NCBI GenBank assembly: GCA_963932465.1
Contig: OZ010791.1
Span: 622,301,800 to 622,365,799, forward strand
Length of the DNA: 64,000 nucleotides
Direction: 5' to 3'
Source of the DNA: Maratus speciosus
Taxonomy: Eukaryota > Arthropoda > Arachnida > Araneae > Salticidae
Shown: positions 31,501-42,285 of the stretch, piece after piece
How positions within the stretch are numbered: the first letter of the stretch is position 1
Layout of the letters: the number at the start of each line of letters is the position of its first letter
Notes under the pieces: model-generated
What the model saw: the letters and a program-made list of their open reading frames with translations, nothing else
Database searches by the model: none
Told to the model about the DNA's origin: nothing
Program-made: the position numbers and the translations under genes

Positions 31501-33545
31501 TCATTTGACGAAATTTGCATATTTTACGCGGTCTATTAACGAAATTTGCGTTTTTTTTCCGCGATCCTTCGATGATTTTCGTATTTTATCTGCGAACCTT
31601 TGACAAATTTTGTGTGTTATTCGCGATCCTGTGACGAATTATACGTTTGACCCGCGATCCTGTGACGAAATTCGTGTTTTTTTCGGCGATCCTTTGACAA
31701 ATTTATCGTTTTTCTCAATCCTTTGACGAAATTTGCATTTCTTTCACGATCCTTAGACGAATTTCGTGTTTTATATGCGATCTTTTGACGAATTTTGCGG
31801 TTTATTCGCGATCCTTAGTCGATATTCGCGTTTTTCCGCGATCCTTTCATAATTTTTACGTTTTTTCGAAATCCTTTGACGAAATTCACATTTTTCATGG
31901 CCGTTTGACAAAATTCCTGTTATTTTCGTAGCCGTTTGACGAAATTTGCGTATTTTCCGCGATCCTTAGACGATTTTCGTATTTTATCTGCGTTCCTTTA
32001 ACAAATTTCGTGTTTTATTCGCAATCCTGTGACTAATTACGCGTTTTATCCGCGATCCAGCGACGAAAATTGCATTTTTTCGCGATCCTTTGACGAAATT
32101 CGAGTTTTTTCTGGAGCTTTCAAATGAAAGCGCGTTTTTTCTGCGATTATTTGACGAAATTTGCGTCTTTTAACGAAATTCGTGGTTTTTTCCGCGATTC
32201 TTTGACAAAATTCGCGTTTTTTTTCGCGACCTTTCAATAAAATTCTGTGTTTTTCCGCAATCTTTTAACGGAATTCATTTTTTCCCGCGATCCTTTGACA
32301 AATTTACCGTTTTTTCTCAATCCTTTGACGAAATTTGCATTTTTTAGCGACCCATTGACGAAATCCGCTCTTTCTTGCGATCTTGTGTTGAAATTCCGTG
32401 TTTTCCGCGACTTTTTGACGAATTTCGTGTTTTTTCCGCGATCCTTCGACCAATTTCGCGTTTTATATGCGATCTTTTGGCGAATTTCGCGTTTTATTCA
32501 CGATCCTTTGATGAAATTCATGTTTTTCCGCGATCCTTTGATAAATTTTGCGTTTTTTCGCAATCCTTTGACGAAATTTGCATTTATTTGGCGACTCATT
32601 GACAAAACCCGTGTTTTTTGTGATCTTGTGACGATATTCGCGTGTTTTCCGCGAACTTTCGAAGAATTTTGCGTTTTACTCAAGATCTTTAGGCAAAATT
32701 CGCGTTTTCTTCGCGATCTTATGGCGAAATTCCATGTTTCTCCGCGATCTTGTGGCGAAATTCCGTGTTTTTCGCGATCTTCTGACGAAATTCGTTTTTT
32801 TTCCGCGATCCCTGACAAATTTCTCGTTTTTTCGCAATCCTTTGACATAATTCGTGTTTTTTCCGCGGCCCTTTGATGAAATCCGCGATTTTTTGCGATA
32901 TTCTTACGAAATTTGCTTGACGATTTTTCGCGATCCTTCGACGAATTTCGCATTTTATCTTCTATCCTTTAACGAACTTCGTATTTTATCCACAATTCTG
33001 TATCGAATTCCGTGTTTTATCCGCTCTCCAGTGACAAAAATTGCATTTTTTTCGCTATCCTTTGACGAAATTCGCGTTTTTGCCGGAGCTTTCCAACACT
33101 GTAAAAAAAAGGACTAAAAATCGGAGATTCTACTGGCAATTGAGACATCAGTACTATTTCCGTATTTTAATGGAAAATTTCCTCCATAAATTCCAGAAAA
33201 ACGGAAAAATTTCTGTAATTTATGGGGGAAATTTTCCATAAAAATACGTATTTCTGGAATTTACGTAAAAATACGGAAATAGTACTGCCATCTAGATTGC
33301 CAGTAGAATCTCCGATTTTTAGTGCGGTTTTTTTTTTTTTTTTTTTTTTACAGTGAATGAAAGCACACTTTTTCTGCGATTAATTGACGAAATTTGCGTT
33401 TTTTCTGCAATAATTCGCATTTTTTTCGCGAATCCTTGAAGAAATTCTCATTTTTCCGTGATGCATTGACGAAATTTTCGATCTTTTCTGCGAACGATAG
33501 ACGAAATTTATTTTTTTCTGCGATAATTTCACAAAATTTGCGAAC
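28540..33545. repeat. CpG-rich degenerate satellite, ~31-bp monomer, about 5 kb
   Basis: The monomer approximates TTTGACGAAATTCGCG then TTTTTTCCGCGATCC. Successive GACGAAATT marks from 28552 onward are mostly 30-33 bases apart, giving roughly 160 monomers. It is rich in CpG (CGCG, ACGA, TCGC) although the genome around it is AT-rich and CpG-poor. Variant monomers such as CATTGACGAAATCCGCG or TATATGCGATCTTT..CGAATTTCGCG recur at intervals of hundreds of bases, implying higher-order units. Open frames appear on both strands only because stops are rare in the monomer; I do not regard them as genes. Interrupted at 33097-33355 by a MITE. Confidence 0.92.
33097..33355. mobile_element. Hairpin MITE inserted in the satellite
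   Basis: 259 bp starting CACTGTAAAAAAAA and ending with its complement (longer homopolymer). The inverted arms include ACTAAAAATCGGAGATTCTA and ATTTCCGTATTTT blocks. Satellite sequence continues on both sides, and the left GGAGCTTTCCAA rejoins AATGAAAGC as in intact monomers near 32105-32130, so the target duplication is at most 2-3 bases (AA). Confidence 0.8.
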
Positions 33546-33609
33546 TTTTTTCTCGATAATGGTACAAAGAAATCTAATTTGGGCGCAGAAAGGAGAAACG
33601 AAATGGCCG

Positions 33610-34587
33610 TTTTGGCAGAAACACAGTCAGAATGACTCATTTGTAGCATATATTTACATTTGGCGCAGGTAATGATCAGAAGAGTGTTGGGAACATTTGC
33701 CACTGCATACACAACAGTAGCCTTGAGGGCTGCAACATCGCTGTGTGGATGACTATTGGAGTCCCTCTTATCCATTAATTTGTGCTCTCAACTACGCCAC
33801 ATACGTTATAGGCCATTAATTTAATGTCTGGATAGCTGGGGGGCCAATAAGTTGAGGCTGACATTGTCATGAAAGCTTTAGCCATTCATTTTTGGTTTAT
33901 ATCGGCTGTATGGGATACTGCAAAGTCTTTTTAAAAAACGTACAACCTCTCACGTGTTACAGAAGTAATTTAGTGCTTTAACACCTTGGTATAAGCAACA
34001 GTGTTGGCTCTGACACCTTGAAGAAAGAAATGTGGATCCCCCAGAATCCTCAGCGAGGCTGGGAATTCTCTGCACATGTCTGTCAGAACCTCTTCGGGGA
34101 TTTTGCATCATCAGCGTTCTTTTTGCGGGTCACTTCCTTGACTTGGGCAAAGTTTTTCTCATTGGAAAGAAACAAGAGCATTCCTTGCTCCTCTTGATGT
34201 TTCAGCTTGTTAAGGATGCGCTTGCCTCTGGTCCGGCAGTTGTTCCTGGTTCCCTCCTCATCACGTACAACCTCTAACGAAGGTTCTCATGAATCACACA
34301 TCAGATTGTGGCCTCATCGACCTGCATCTCCCTAGCGAGTGCTCTTATCGACTTTGTAGGATTTTCATTGACTTGTCTAACGAATTCTGGTGTTTTGATG
34401 ATTTCATATTGCTGACAATGTTGTTCCCTGCATGAAACCTGGCAGACTTCAGTTCTCCCCTTACGTTAAAGAAAAGTGACCAGGCAAGTTTCAAGAGTAT
34501 GACAATCTCTAAGTTGAAGTGTTCTTCAGCCAATGAGACAATACCAGCATGATTCTTCATTTCCTCTGTTAGTCTAGGTTCTGACAT
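33610..34587 (-). pseudogene. Tc1/mariner-type transposase, degraded
   Basis: The minus-strand translation begins MSEPRLTEEMKNHAG at 34587 and runs 80 codons before a stop. Further fragments in shifting frames keep the order expected of a ~340-residue transposase: an N-terminal helix-turn-helix region; a VIHENLR block (near 34280); LNKLKHQEEQGMLLFLSNEK around 34150-34215 (the first catalytic D is replaced by N in this reading); and a C-terminal DKRDSNSHPHSDVAALKA stretch (33700-33775). The left end is lost at the satellite border; the right TIR is present at 34628-34678. Clearly inactive. Assignment to Tc1/mariner is from motif layout. Confidence 0.7.
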
Positions 34588-34627
34588 GTTTACATGTAAC
34601 AGAAAAATATTTGTAACTATGATATAC

Positions 34628-34678
34628 AGGGTGATGTCTCACCTACAATGTGTGTTCTCAAATACCTGATGCACCCTG
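34628..34678 (-). mobile_element. Terminal repeat of the dead mariner-type element
   Basis: The complement reads CAGGGTGCATCAGGTATTTG then AGAACACAC, next to TA at 34679-34680. A short internal inverted repeat (ACAGGGTGATG at 34626) lies at its inner edge. Related to the orphan end at 24049-24083. Confidence 0.6.
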
Positions 34679-34680
34679 TA

Positions 34681-35918
34681 TAAGTATACTATATCAAAAG
34701 CCACCGGCAAAACATTAAAAAAAAATACCTCATTCACCGCTGTGCGTTTAGTATGTGAATAGAAATAGGATGTTAACACCAGAAATAATATATATATCAT
34801 GGTTTTTACTAATATTCTGTAACCCGGGAAGCCTGGGTTTATCCCCTTATTTTCTTAATTTCTAAAATAGATTACTGCAATTATTACATGTATATTACTC
34901 CCAAATTTTTAATGCTAACAAAAATTGATTAATTTTGATGTATTGTTTGGTTTTTGGCACGTGGATGTTAATAGGTTTGCTGTCCCTGCTCTAGGACATA
35001 TTTACGTAGAAAAGGAAAGAGAGATTCATGATGTCCAAGTCCTTTTCATTAAAATTAAGAAATTCTTTTAGTTACGTTGTTCCAAAGACTATTACTTTTT
35101 TTCTATACTATGTGATAACTCATATCTCAAACGACAATACTGTACATAAAGATGCTCTTGCAAAAATTGATTGAATTTCTAAATGATAAGTATGCAGATC
35201 ATGGGCTTCGATGTCACTTTGCAAGTCTCATTTTCGCTTTGAAAGGATTTAATTTAATGTTTGTAACTTTCAGTCTGCAGTTTCACTCATATTAGTATTT
35301 ATTACTTATACAGGTATTTATTGAGATACTCTTGGAAACTCTAATGTGAAATGCAATTACATGTGTTGTTACAACAAGACTGTATTTTCTGTAAAAGAAA
35401 CCACATTCTTGATTTATCTGCACTTATAAAATTCATGCATATAAATCTGTTATTCATATTGAAAATCAATGTTAGTCCTAACATGGAAAAAATTTTCAAA
35501 TTTTTTTTTTGCTCTAATAATTTAGTCTTTATAATAGTCTTTATAATAGTCTTAATAGTCTTTATAAATATTAAGAATAACAACTATGTGTTATTGCAGT
35601 GATATCTTGGCTAACATAGTTCTTTCTGGAATTTGTTAACTGAAATGTTCATTAAATGAAACTGATATGCCATCTCATTAAAATGCAACTGTACTGTGTT
35701 GTGTTAGTGCACATATCCAATAAAATTTTCGTAAGCAGAATCCAAGTCAGATAGACATGGAAAGCAATGATCGTTAACCAAGATATCACTTTCAAATCAT
35801 GCTTTCTCTCACCCACAGATGCACTAAAAAATATATCAAACTAATCATTAATTATATACAGATTTTATTAAACATAAATTACACTTTACAGCAAGTGATG
35901 AGTACGGCAAAATTTATA
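34681..35918. other. No gene seen
   Basis: AT-rich DNA. A small tandem repeat of AGTCTTTATAAT (about 35523-35568) is the only structure noted. Confidence 0.45.
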
Positions 35919-35920
35919 TA

Positions 35921-36393
35921 CAGTAGATCTTTATAACGCAATTCTCCATATAACGCATAATTTCTCAGATGTAAACAATGATTTTTGGAGCTGAAAAGCA
36001 CCTGCATTTTCACATTGTAAAATATTGCTACTCTCTAGAGGACTAAATTTGATACATTAGTTCAACTTTATCTTCTAATTTAAGACCTTTTTACTGAAAA
36101 AAATGCTATTATTACACTAAACATTTTTGAAAATGTCTAATATAAGGGATGGTTGTGTCAGTTATATTTGGATCATATTTATAAAGTAAATTTAACAATG
36201 TCTGACCTATATTATGCAAAAATTTATAATTTGGAGAACTCTTGGTAACAAGGAATACAGTATAAAGATATTCTAATGTATTTTGATATGTTTTAGTCAT
36301 ATTTGGCCATGTTTACAAGATGAATTTAATGATGTGATCCATATAACGCACAACCTTTCGTTTTTAGGTTTGTGTTATAAAGATCTTCTACTG
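35921..36393 (-). mobile_element. Tigger-like MITE, copy 2
   Basis: 473 bp, the reverse complement of the family at 16303-16796, with ends CAGTAGATCTTTATAACGC and the complement of CAGTAGAAGATCTTTATAAC. Flanked by TA on both sides. Internal blocks such as CAAATATAACTGACACAAC are shared with copy 1. No coding frame. Confidence 0.85.
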
Positions 36394-36449
36394 TACAATG
36401 CACAGAGATTAGTTCAAAATGATACAAATTATAAATGTGAAAGTATATA

Positions 36450-37253
36450 CAGTCGACGCTGTAAAACCCGCATACTTAGGGAGTAAGGATTTTGTGGATT
36501 ACAGATTTTTGCAGATTACAGATCATCCCTTTGTTTACATTTTATTTTTAAACATCTGACTATAAATTAGGAACAATTACACAAAAATTACAATGGAAAA
36601 GAAAAACATAATGCAACATTGGTTTAATGTTAATAAAAATATAAACAGGAAAAAATTTCATTTCACAATTCAAGTGCCATGTTGAAAATATTCGAAATGA
36701 AAGTCCTGATGCTTTTTCTTCATTTTATTAACATAATGTAAACACAACAATTAAATAAGACTATTATGATAAATTCCATGGGAGCATATGAAGATTGCTC
36801 CATTTTTTAGATAAAATGTTATTCCATACTAAAAAAAACAATAGTTTTCTTGCCAGTTTGGGATTATTACGTAACTGCATGAGTTACAGTCAAAACTCTG
36901 CCTAAAGTCATGTCATTCATTCTCAACAAATATATTTAATAACTGAGTTAATTTAAAGAAAAATTAAATAACCAACCAACCAAACATTGATACTTATTTA
37001 AAATAACAATTTCTTTTTTGATTTGATTGTCTCTTTTACTTAGCACACATTTTCATTTTTGAATATATGGTACAAAATATATAAATTTTATCAAATCAAA
37101 ATTTATTTCATTGGAAAACTGAAAATTCATGAAAGACACCACATTTAACTTTATCCCTGATCTTGACTGTTAATGGTAATTTTCACTGTTTACATTCCAA
37201 TGTGTAGTGCGGATAATATACGTTTGTGGATTATACATAGGCAGAGTTCACTG
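36450..37253. mobile_element. Possible Tc1/mariner-superfamily non-autonomous element
   Basis: CAGTCGACGCTG at the left and the complement of CAGTGAACTCTG at the right, both next to TA (36448-36449, 37254-37255). Subterminal GTGGATTA motifs occur at both sides (36494, 37226). The TIR match is short, so the call is tentative. Confidence 0.5.
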
Positions 37254-37739
37254 TAATTTTCTTAGAGATAGTTTACATACCTTATTTTAAATTCAGTGTT
37301 ATACATTAAACTACAATGGCTTTTATTCATTTTACTTTTATAAATTAAAACTAACAAGGAGTAGAAAAACTTACTCAAAAATTATACTGATATTAATTTT
37401 TTTTTTTTTCTTGATAAGACCTAGCATGCAAATTTTCTTACAGTTTCTTCCAATAGTATCAATTAATTCAAAAGGCCTGGTAAATAAAAATAATTTAAAT
37501 TTTTAGTATATTTTAATAAAACGAATATTGAGCTGCAAACATTTTGTGAAGATAATTTTACTGTAAGCGAGTACTGACAAAATAAAAGGAATACAATACT
37601 GATGAATATCAAAGTATCATAAACTTACAACTTCAATAGTTGAAGTGTAACTGAATAGAAAAATGAAGGAATAAAACAACTTCACAAAAGCTTGCTTGTA
37701 GGTAATTTCTTTTTTTACTGTCCATGATTGTAAGGATTA
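37254..37739. other. No gene seen
   Basis: AT-rich spacer, nothing supported. Confidence 0.4.
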
Positions 37740-39027
37740 ATCAATGCAAAAACCCTTAACGGGTTAAAAGTTTGTGACGCAGCACTTTATCTTATGCTCT
37801 AAGAATTTTAAATATGGAACTTAAAAATAATGATATCAAATTTTGAGTGACGCTATGCTATTAATTATAATCTCTCTATATATTATTTATTTCATCTTTT
37901 TATTTTTTTATAATCGCATGTGCAAAAAATATGTTCAATTTAAAAAAATGTATAAAAGTTTATTCATTGATGTTTTAACATTTACACCTCTCATAAATTC
38001 CAAGTATGAGTTTTAAAAGATATGATATCAAAATTTTAGTGACGCTTTGATGTGGCTTTAAACGATTTGTTTTAAAATTAAATTTAAATTATTTTTGTTT
38101 TGGCTAAGATATATTCACACATCTAAATAATAGTTTTAATTTTCCAATATGCTTTAAATTTGTCACTTTCACTGAATTTATATAATGCATTTAAATGCAT
38201 TTATTTGAATAAATTGATTTATGCTTTTTCCAATGCTATTAAAAATTTAAAATAAGATTTGCGTAAATAATTTTTTTGCCTCATAGTATCCATTTGAATG
38301 CATTTCCCTTAGTTTGGATACAATGACGCAAAAAAATTATTTACGCAAATCTTATTTTAAATTATTGAATAAATTGATTTATGCTTTGTCCAATGCTATT
38401 AAAAATTTAAAATAAGATTTGCGTAAATAATTTTTTTGCCTCATAGTATCCATTTGAATGCATTTCCCTTAGTTTGGATACAATGACGCAAAAAAATTAT
38501 TTACGCAAATCTTATTTTAAATTTTTAATAGCATTGGACAAAGCATAAATCAATTTATTCAAATAAATGCATTTAAATGCATTATATAAATTCAGTGAAA
38601 GTGACAAATTTAAAGCATATTGGAAAATTAAAACTATTATTTAGATGTGTGAATATATCTTAGCCAAAACAAAAATAATTTAAATTTAATTTTAAAACAA
38701 ATCGTTTAAAGCCACATCAAAGCGTCACTAAAATTTTGATATCATATCTTTTAAAACTCATACTTGGAATTTATGAGAGGTGTAAATGTTAAAACATCAA
38801 TGAATAAACTTTTATACATTTTTTTAAATTGAACATATTTTTTGCACATGCGATTATAAAAAAATAAAAAGATGAAATAAATAATATATAGAGAGATTAT
38901 AATTAATAGCATAGCGTCACTCAAAATTTGATATCATTATTTTTAAGTTCCATATTTAAAATTCTTAGAGCATAAGATAAAGTGCTGCGTCACAAACTTT
39001 TAACCCGTTAAGGGTTTTTGCATTGAT
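37740..39027. repeat. Near-perfect 1.29-kb palindrome
   Basis: 37740-38279 and 38488-39027 are reverse complements over 540 bases without any gap, with a single mismatch that I could find (T38228 against C38539). The ends read ATCAATGCAAAAACCCTTAA. The centre holds a 160-bp tandem duplication (starts at 38207 and 38367), each unit itself containing an inverted repeat around TTTGCGTAAATAATTTTTTT. No coding frame and no clear target duplication. Either a young foldback/MITE or a recent inverted duplication. Confidence 0.92.
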
Positions 39028-39739
39028 ATCATTACTTTTTTGAGGTTATTGAAAAAAATAAATAAAACAATAAACACACACAAAAAAAATTAAAGACCAA
39101 TACAAAGAATTCATAGTCAGGATTTCAATTCACCTTCAATCTCTCCCCCCTCCCTCCCCGCAAAAAAGGATGACCATACTTCAATTTTAAAGCGCATCGT
39201 GCAATGAGATTTTTATAAGAACTCTTTGGTAAGATATGGAAGTAATGTACAACATGCATGTTTAGAGGGTATTTCTGTTGGTTTGCTTCAGAGATATAAA
39301 AAGCTATGTTAAATTTTACTATATAAAAAAATTACTTTGTTAAGAAAAATAGCAAGAAATATTACTCTTTAAACCTTTATATATATATATAACAATCATC
39401 GCTCACTTATAAAAGTAATTCCATACATTTATATTAAATCCAAAACTACAAATTTCTGCTTCTCCCTTTTCTCATTCCTAGTGCAAAAAAATTAAACATT
39501 CTTTAATTTTATATAAAATAATCTTTCACCATCCCTATTTAAAATTCTTTATTAACAATAATAATAAATCATATAAAATAATCCCCTGAGCTCCGAAGAT
39601 TCCACTTCTGCTTTTGCACCCACCTCTCCAGCTTACCTAAATAATAAAATCTTTCAAAAATTAGTTTGAAAAAAAAAATCTGCAACATTTGTTGCTCACT
39701 AACATAAATAAATAAATAAGCTCTAACTTCCCTAATGTA
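39028..39739. other. No gene seen
   Basis: AT-rich spacer with short C-rich patches around 39138-39165. No frame or repeat supported. Confidence 0.4.
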
Positions 39740-40813
39740 CAGTCATGGGAAAAAAAAAGTAAACACCCCCTACTAACTCCTCAACAAATTACCGTAGAAG
39801 AAAGTTACTGGTACCGAACGATTGGAAATAAAGTCTACTTTTAAATGATGTATATAAAATTTGCTTAAGGGGTTATCTACATATTAAAACGAACCATAAC
39901 TTTGTTTTTTTCAATAGCAGTACACAATTTTTACAGCATAAATGAATTCTACACAATTTAATTAGCCTAAAAACAAATTTTTATGCAATTCGTACTATAA
40001 GTTCCCGAGAAATTAATTATTTTAAAAGAAGCTTATTTTAAGGGCTGTATCCAAACTGAAGTTCGGTACTGGATTGTTAACCGAGAGAGCCCCCTTCTTG
40101 ATCAAGGCACCTTAAGCGTCACTCAAGCAGTCAATGAAGTTTGCTAGATTACAGGACAGCGTAAGACATTTCAAAATATCTAGTCACTTCTATCATAGAC
40201 GGCCCCTTAAACCATAATTTTGCCGTTTTTTAAGCATAATTTGAAAACTATTTGGAAGAAAAATGTGAAATTTTGGATTTCCATAAAGCAGGACTTAATA
40301 AATCTAAATCCATCAAAAAAAATTTAGGTTACAATTCATAATTTTTTCGAATATTAATTTCATAATTCATATATTAAAATTATAAAAATTGCAAATTCAA
40401 CGTATTTATGTTTGGGTATGTTAGTATTACTGCTACACAAAAAATTAGCACATTAGGAGCATAATTTCAGGAGATATGAATAAAAATATGAAAATATAAT
40501 TTAACATTAGAAGCACTAAATTTTGAATGTTTATAATTCAAAAACTTATTATTCAAATTACTTGAAATTTGGTGCCTAGGCATAGTTTGAACCGAAGATT
40601 TGAAATATCTCGTTAAAATTGGGTATTGCCATTGAAAAAAATGAAGTTTGGATTTGTTTTAATATGTAGATGGCCCCTTAAGCAAATTTTATATACATCA
40701 TTTAAAAATAGACTTTATTTCCAATCGTTCGATACCAATAACTTTTGTCTACGATAATAATTTGTTAAGGAGTTTGTAGAGGGTGTTTACTTTTTTTTTT
40801 TTTTCCACGACTG
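39740..40813. mobile_element. Tc1/mariner-like element with ~155-bp inverted repeats
   Basis: It starts CAGTCATGGGAAAAAAAA and ends with the complement of CAGTCGTGGAAAAAAAA, flanked by TA (39738-39739, 40814-40815). The arms extend about 39740-39895 and 40660-40813, sharing GTAAACACCCTC-like and TTTATTTCCAATCGTTCG-type blocks. The 760-bp interior has no coding frame, so the copy is non-autonomous. Confidence 0.85.
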
Positions 40814-40815
40814 TA

Positions 40816-41110
40816 CATTTCAGCTCTTCTCCCTCCCCCTACTCGCCAACATTAAAAAAAATTTAAATCTTTATTTTTATACAGAAAATTCTTCTATATA
40901 AATTATCCTCCTATTCCTCAAAATTACCACTTTCCCACTCCAGCCTAGAGATTTCAATCTTTAAAGCTTTTTAGAAAATCGGATCTGCAAAGTCTGTTGC
41001 TTAATAATAAAATATACGTATAACCATGTACACTTTTAATTATTTTTCACACAATCAATTGATGTCATGATAATAGTTGTTCTGAGCGAATATTGTGTTG
41101 ACTGGGCTGT
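40816..41110. other. No gene seen
   Basis: AT-rich spacer. The part from about 41060 resembles 19240-19278, so the tRNA-like repeat that follows may begin here. Confidence 0.35.
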
Positions 41111-41180
41111 CGTACAGATAGCTCAATTGGAAGAGTGCTGGCAATTAAAGCCAAGGGTTATTAAAGTTCGCTCTAATTCA
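41111..41180 (+). repeat. tRNA-like sequence, second copy
   Basis: AGATAGCTCAATTGGAAGAG matches the A-box region of the copy at 19279-19348. A possible anticodon stem GCTGGC..GCCA with a 7-base loop follows, but the B-box region is degraded (AAGTTCGCTC). Homology with the first copy also extends upstream, so this is a dispersed repeat. Confidence 0.5.
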
Positions 41181-41623
41181 AGATGTTTAACCCCTTTGCG
41201 ACAAGAGCCCTTTGGTTAATTTTTAACCTTTTACTACAGGTTTTTAAAAACAGAAAATTTTCTGTAATTGAATCACAGAAATGCTCCCATTAAAGAAGGT
41301 AAACTTTACAATTAAAAATAAGTGGTGAGAATAATGAAGGATTCTGAACACCTTAAGTGGCTAAGTATACCGGTCGCTACTCCCTAAGGGCTTAAAGATG
41401 CTTTTTTGCTATTATAACCTTTAGGATTTACAATATAAAAAAATCTTAATCACGTCTGAGGTAAATAAAGACAATGGAAAAAATCAAGATGGCAATGTTT
41501 TGATTGGCAAATTCTAAGCTGAGTAATTTGTGCTACAGAATGAAAAAAATATAAAGTTGTAATAATGTCCTCTTACAGATACTAAATCTTTAAGGTTTTT
41601 GATGTGTGAACTACATATGAATA
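41181..41623. other. No gene seen
   Basis: AT-rich spacer, nothing supported. Confidence 0.4.
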
Positions 41624-42285
41624 CAGTAGAAGATCTTTATAATGCACACCTTGGTATGAGAAGTTGTGCGTATTATAGAATTTTGCATTATATAGATCAT
41701 ATTTCATACATCATTAAATTTACTTCGTATATATGCTTTAAATTACATTCCTTGGAACCAGAAAATGTGCAAATTATGAAATTTTACATAATAGGTATAG
41801 ATCACATATTATTAAATTACCTTAAAGATATTACCTTGAAATATAACATCCAAATATGCCTGGGCAAAATCATTATAAATAGTGGTAACTCATGACTGAC
41901 AGTTTTGGGAACACTAAATGCATGGCTGGCCAATTTATTCTTTTTCACTATTTTAAATAATGAAATCTTTGCCTTATTTTTAGCAGAATTTTCTTCCATT
42001 AAATAAAGCAAAAATTTATTTAAAAAAAAAAAAAAAAAAAAACTTTTGGAAAGCATGCATTTTAGTGCTGCAAGAAAAACCTGTCATGAGCTGCTCTGAT
42101 TATAACACTCATTTACAAAAAAATTTAATATAATAACAATGTTTTCATTACTCCAAAATAATGTGTTAAAGGCGATAATGTATCATATTTAGTGTTCCAA
42201 GAAATAGCAATATTTGTAAAATACATGTGCTTCTTAACTGAAAAATTCATTGTTTATATCTGAGAAATACATTACATCTTCTGCA
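41624..42285 (+). mobile_element. Tigger-like MITE, copy 3 (right end lost)
   Basis: It starts CAGTAGAAGATCTTTATAAT after TA (41622-41623) and follows copy 1 through GAATTTTGCATTATA and ATCATTAAATT blocks to AAATTCATTGTTTA..TCTGAGAA near 42243-42270, where the others continue into their right TIR. Here that end is degenerate. It contains an A-run (42020-42040). The oldest or most damaged of the three copies. Confidence 0.7.

Noticed and set aside
28951..32953. Many frames of 60-209 codons on both strands in the satellite
   Set aside because: They are translations of a 31-bp repeat with few stops; no start context, domain or consistent frame.
28540..33545. CRISPR array
   Set aside because: Repeats are contiguous, diverged and without unique spacers, and the genome is clearly eukaryotic.
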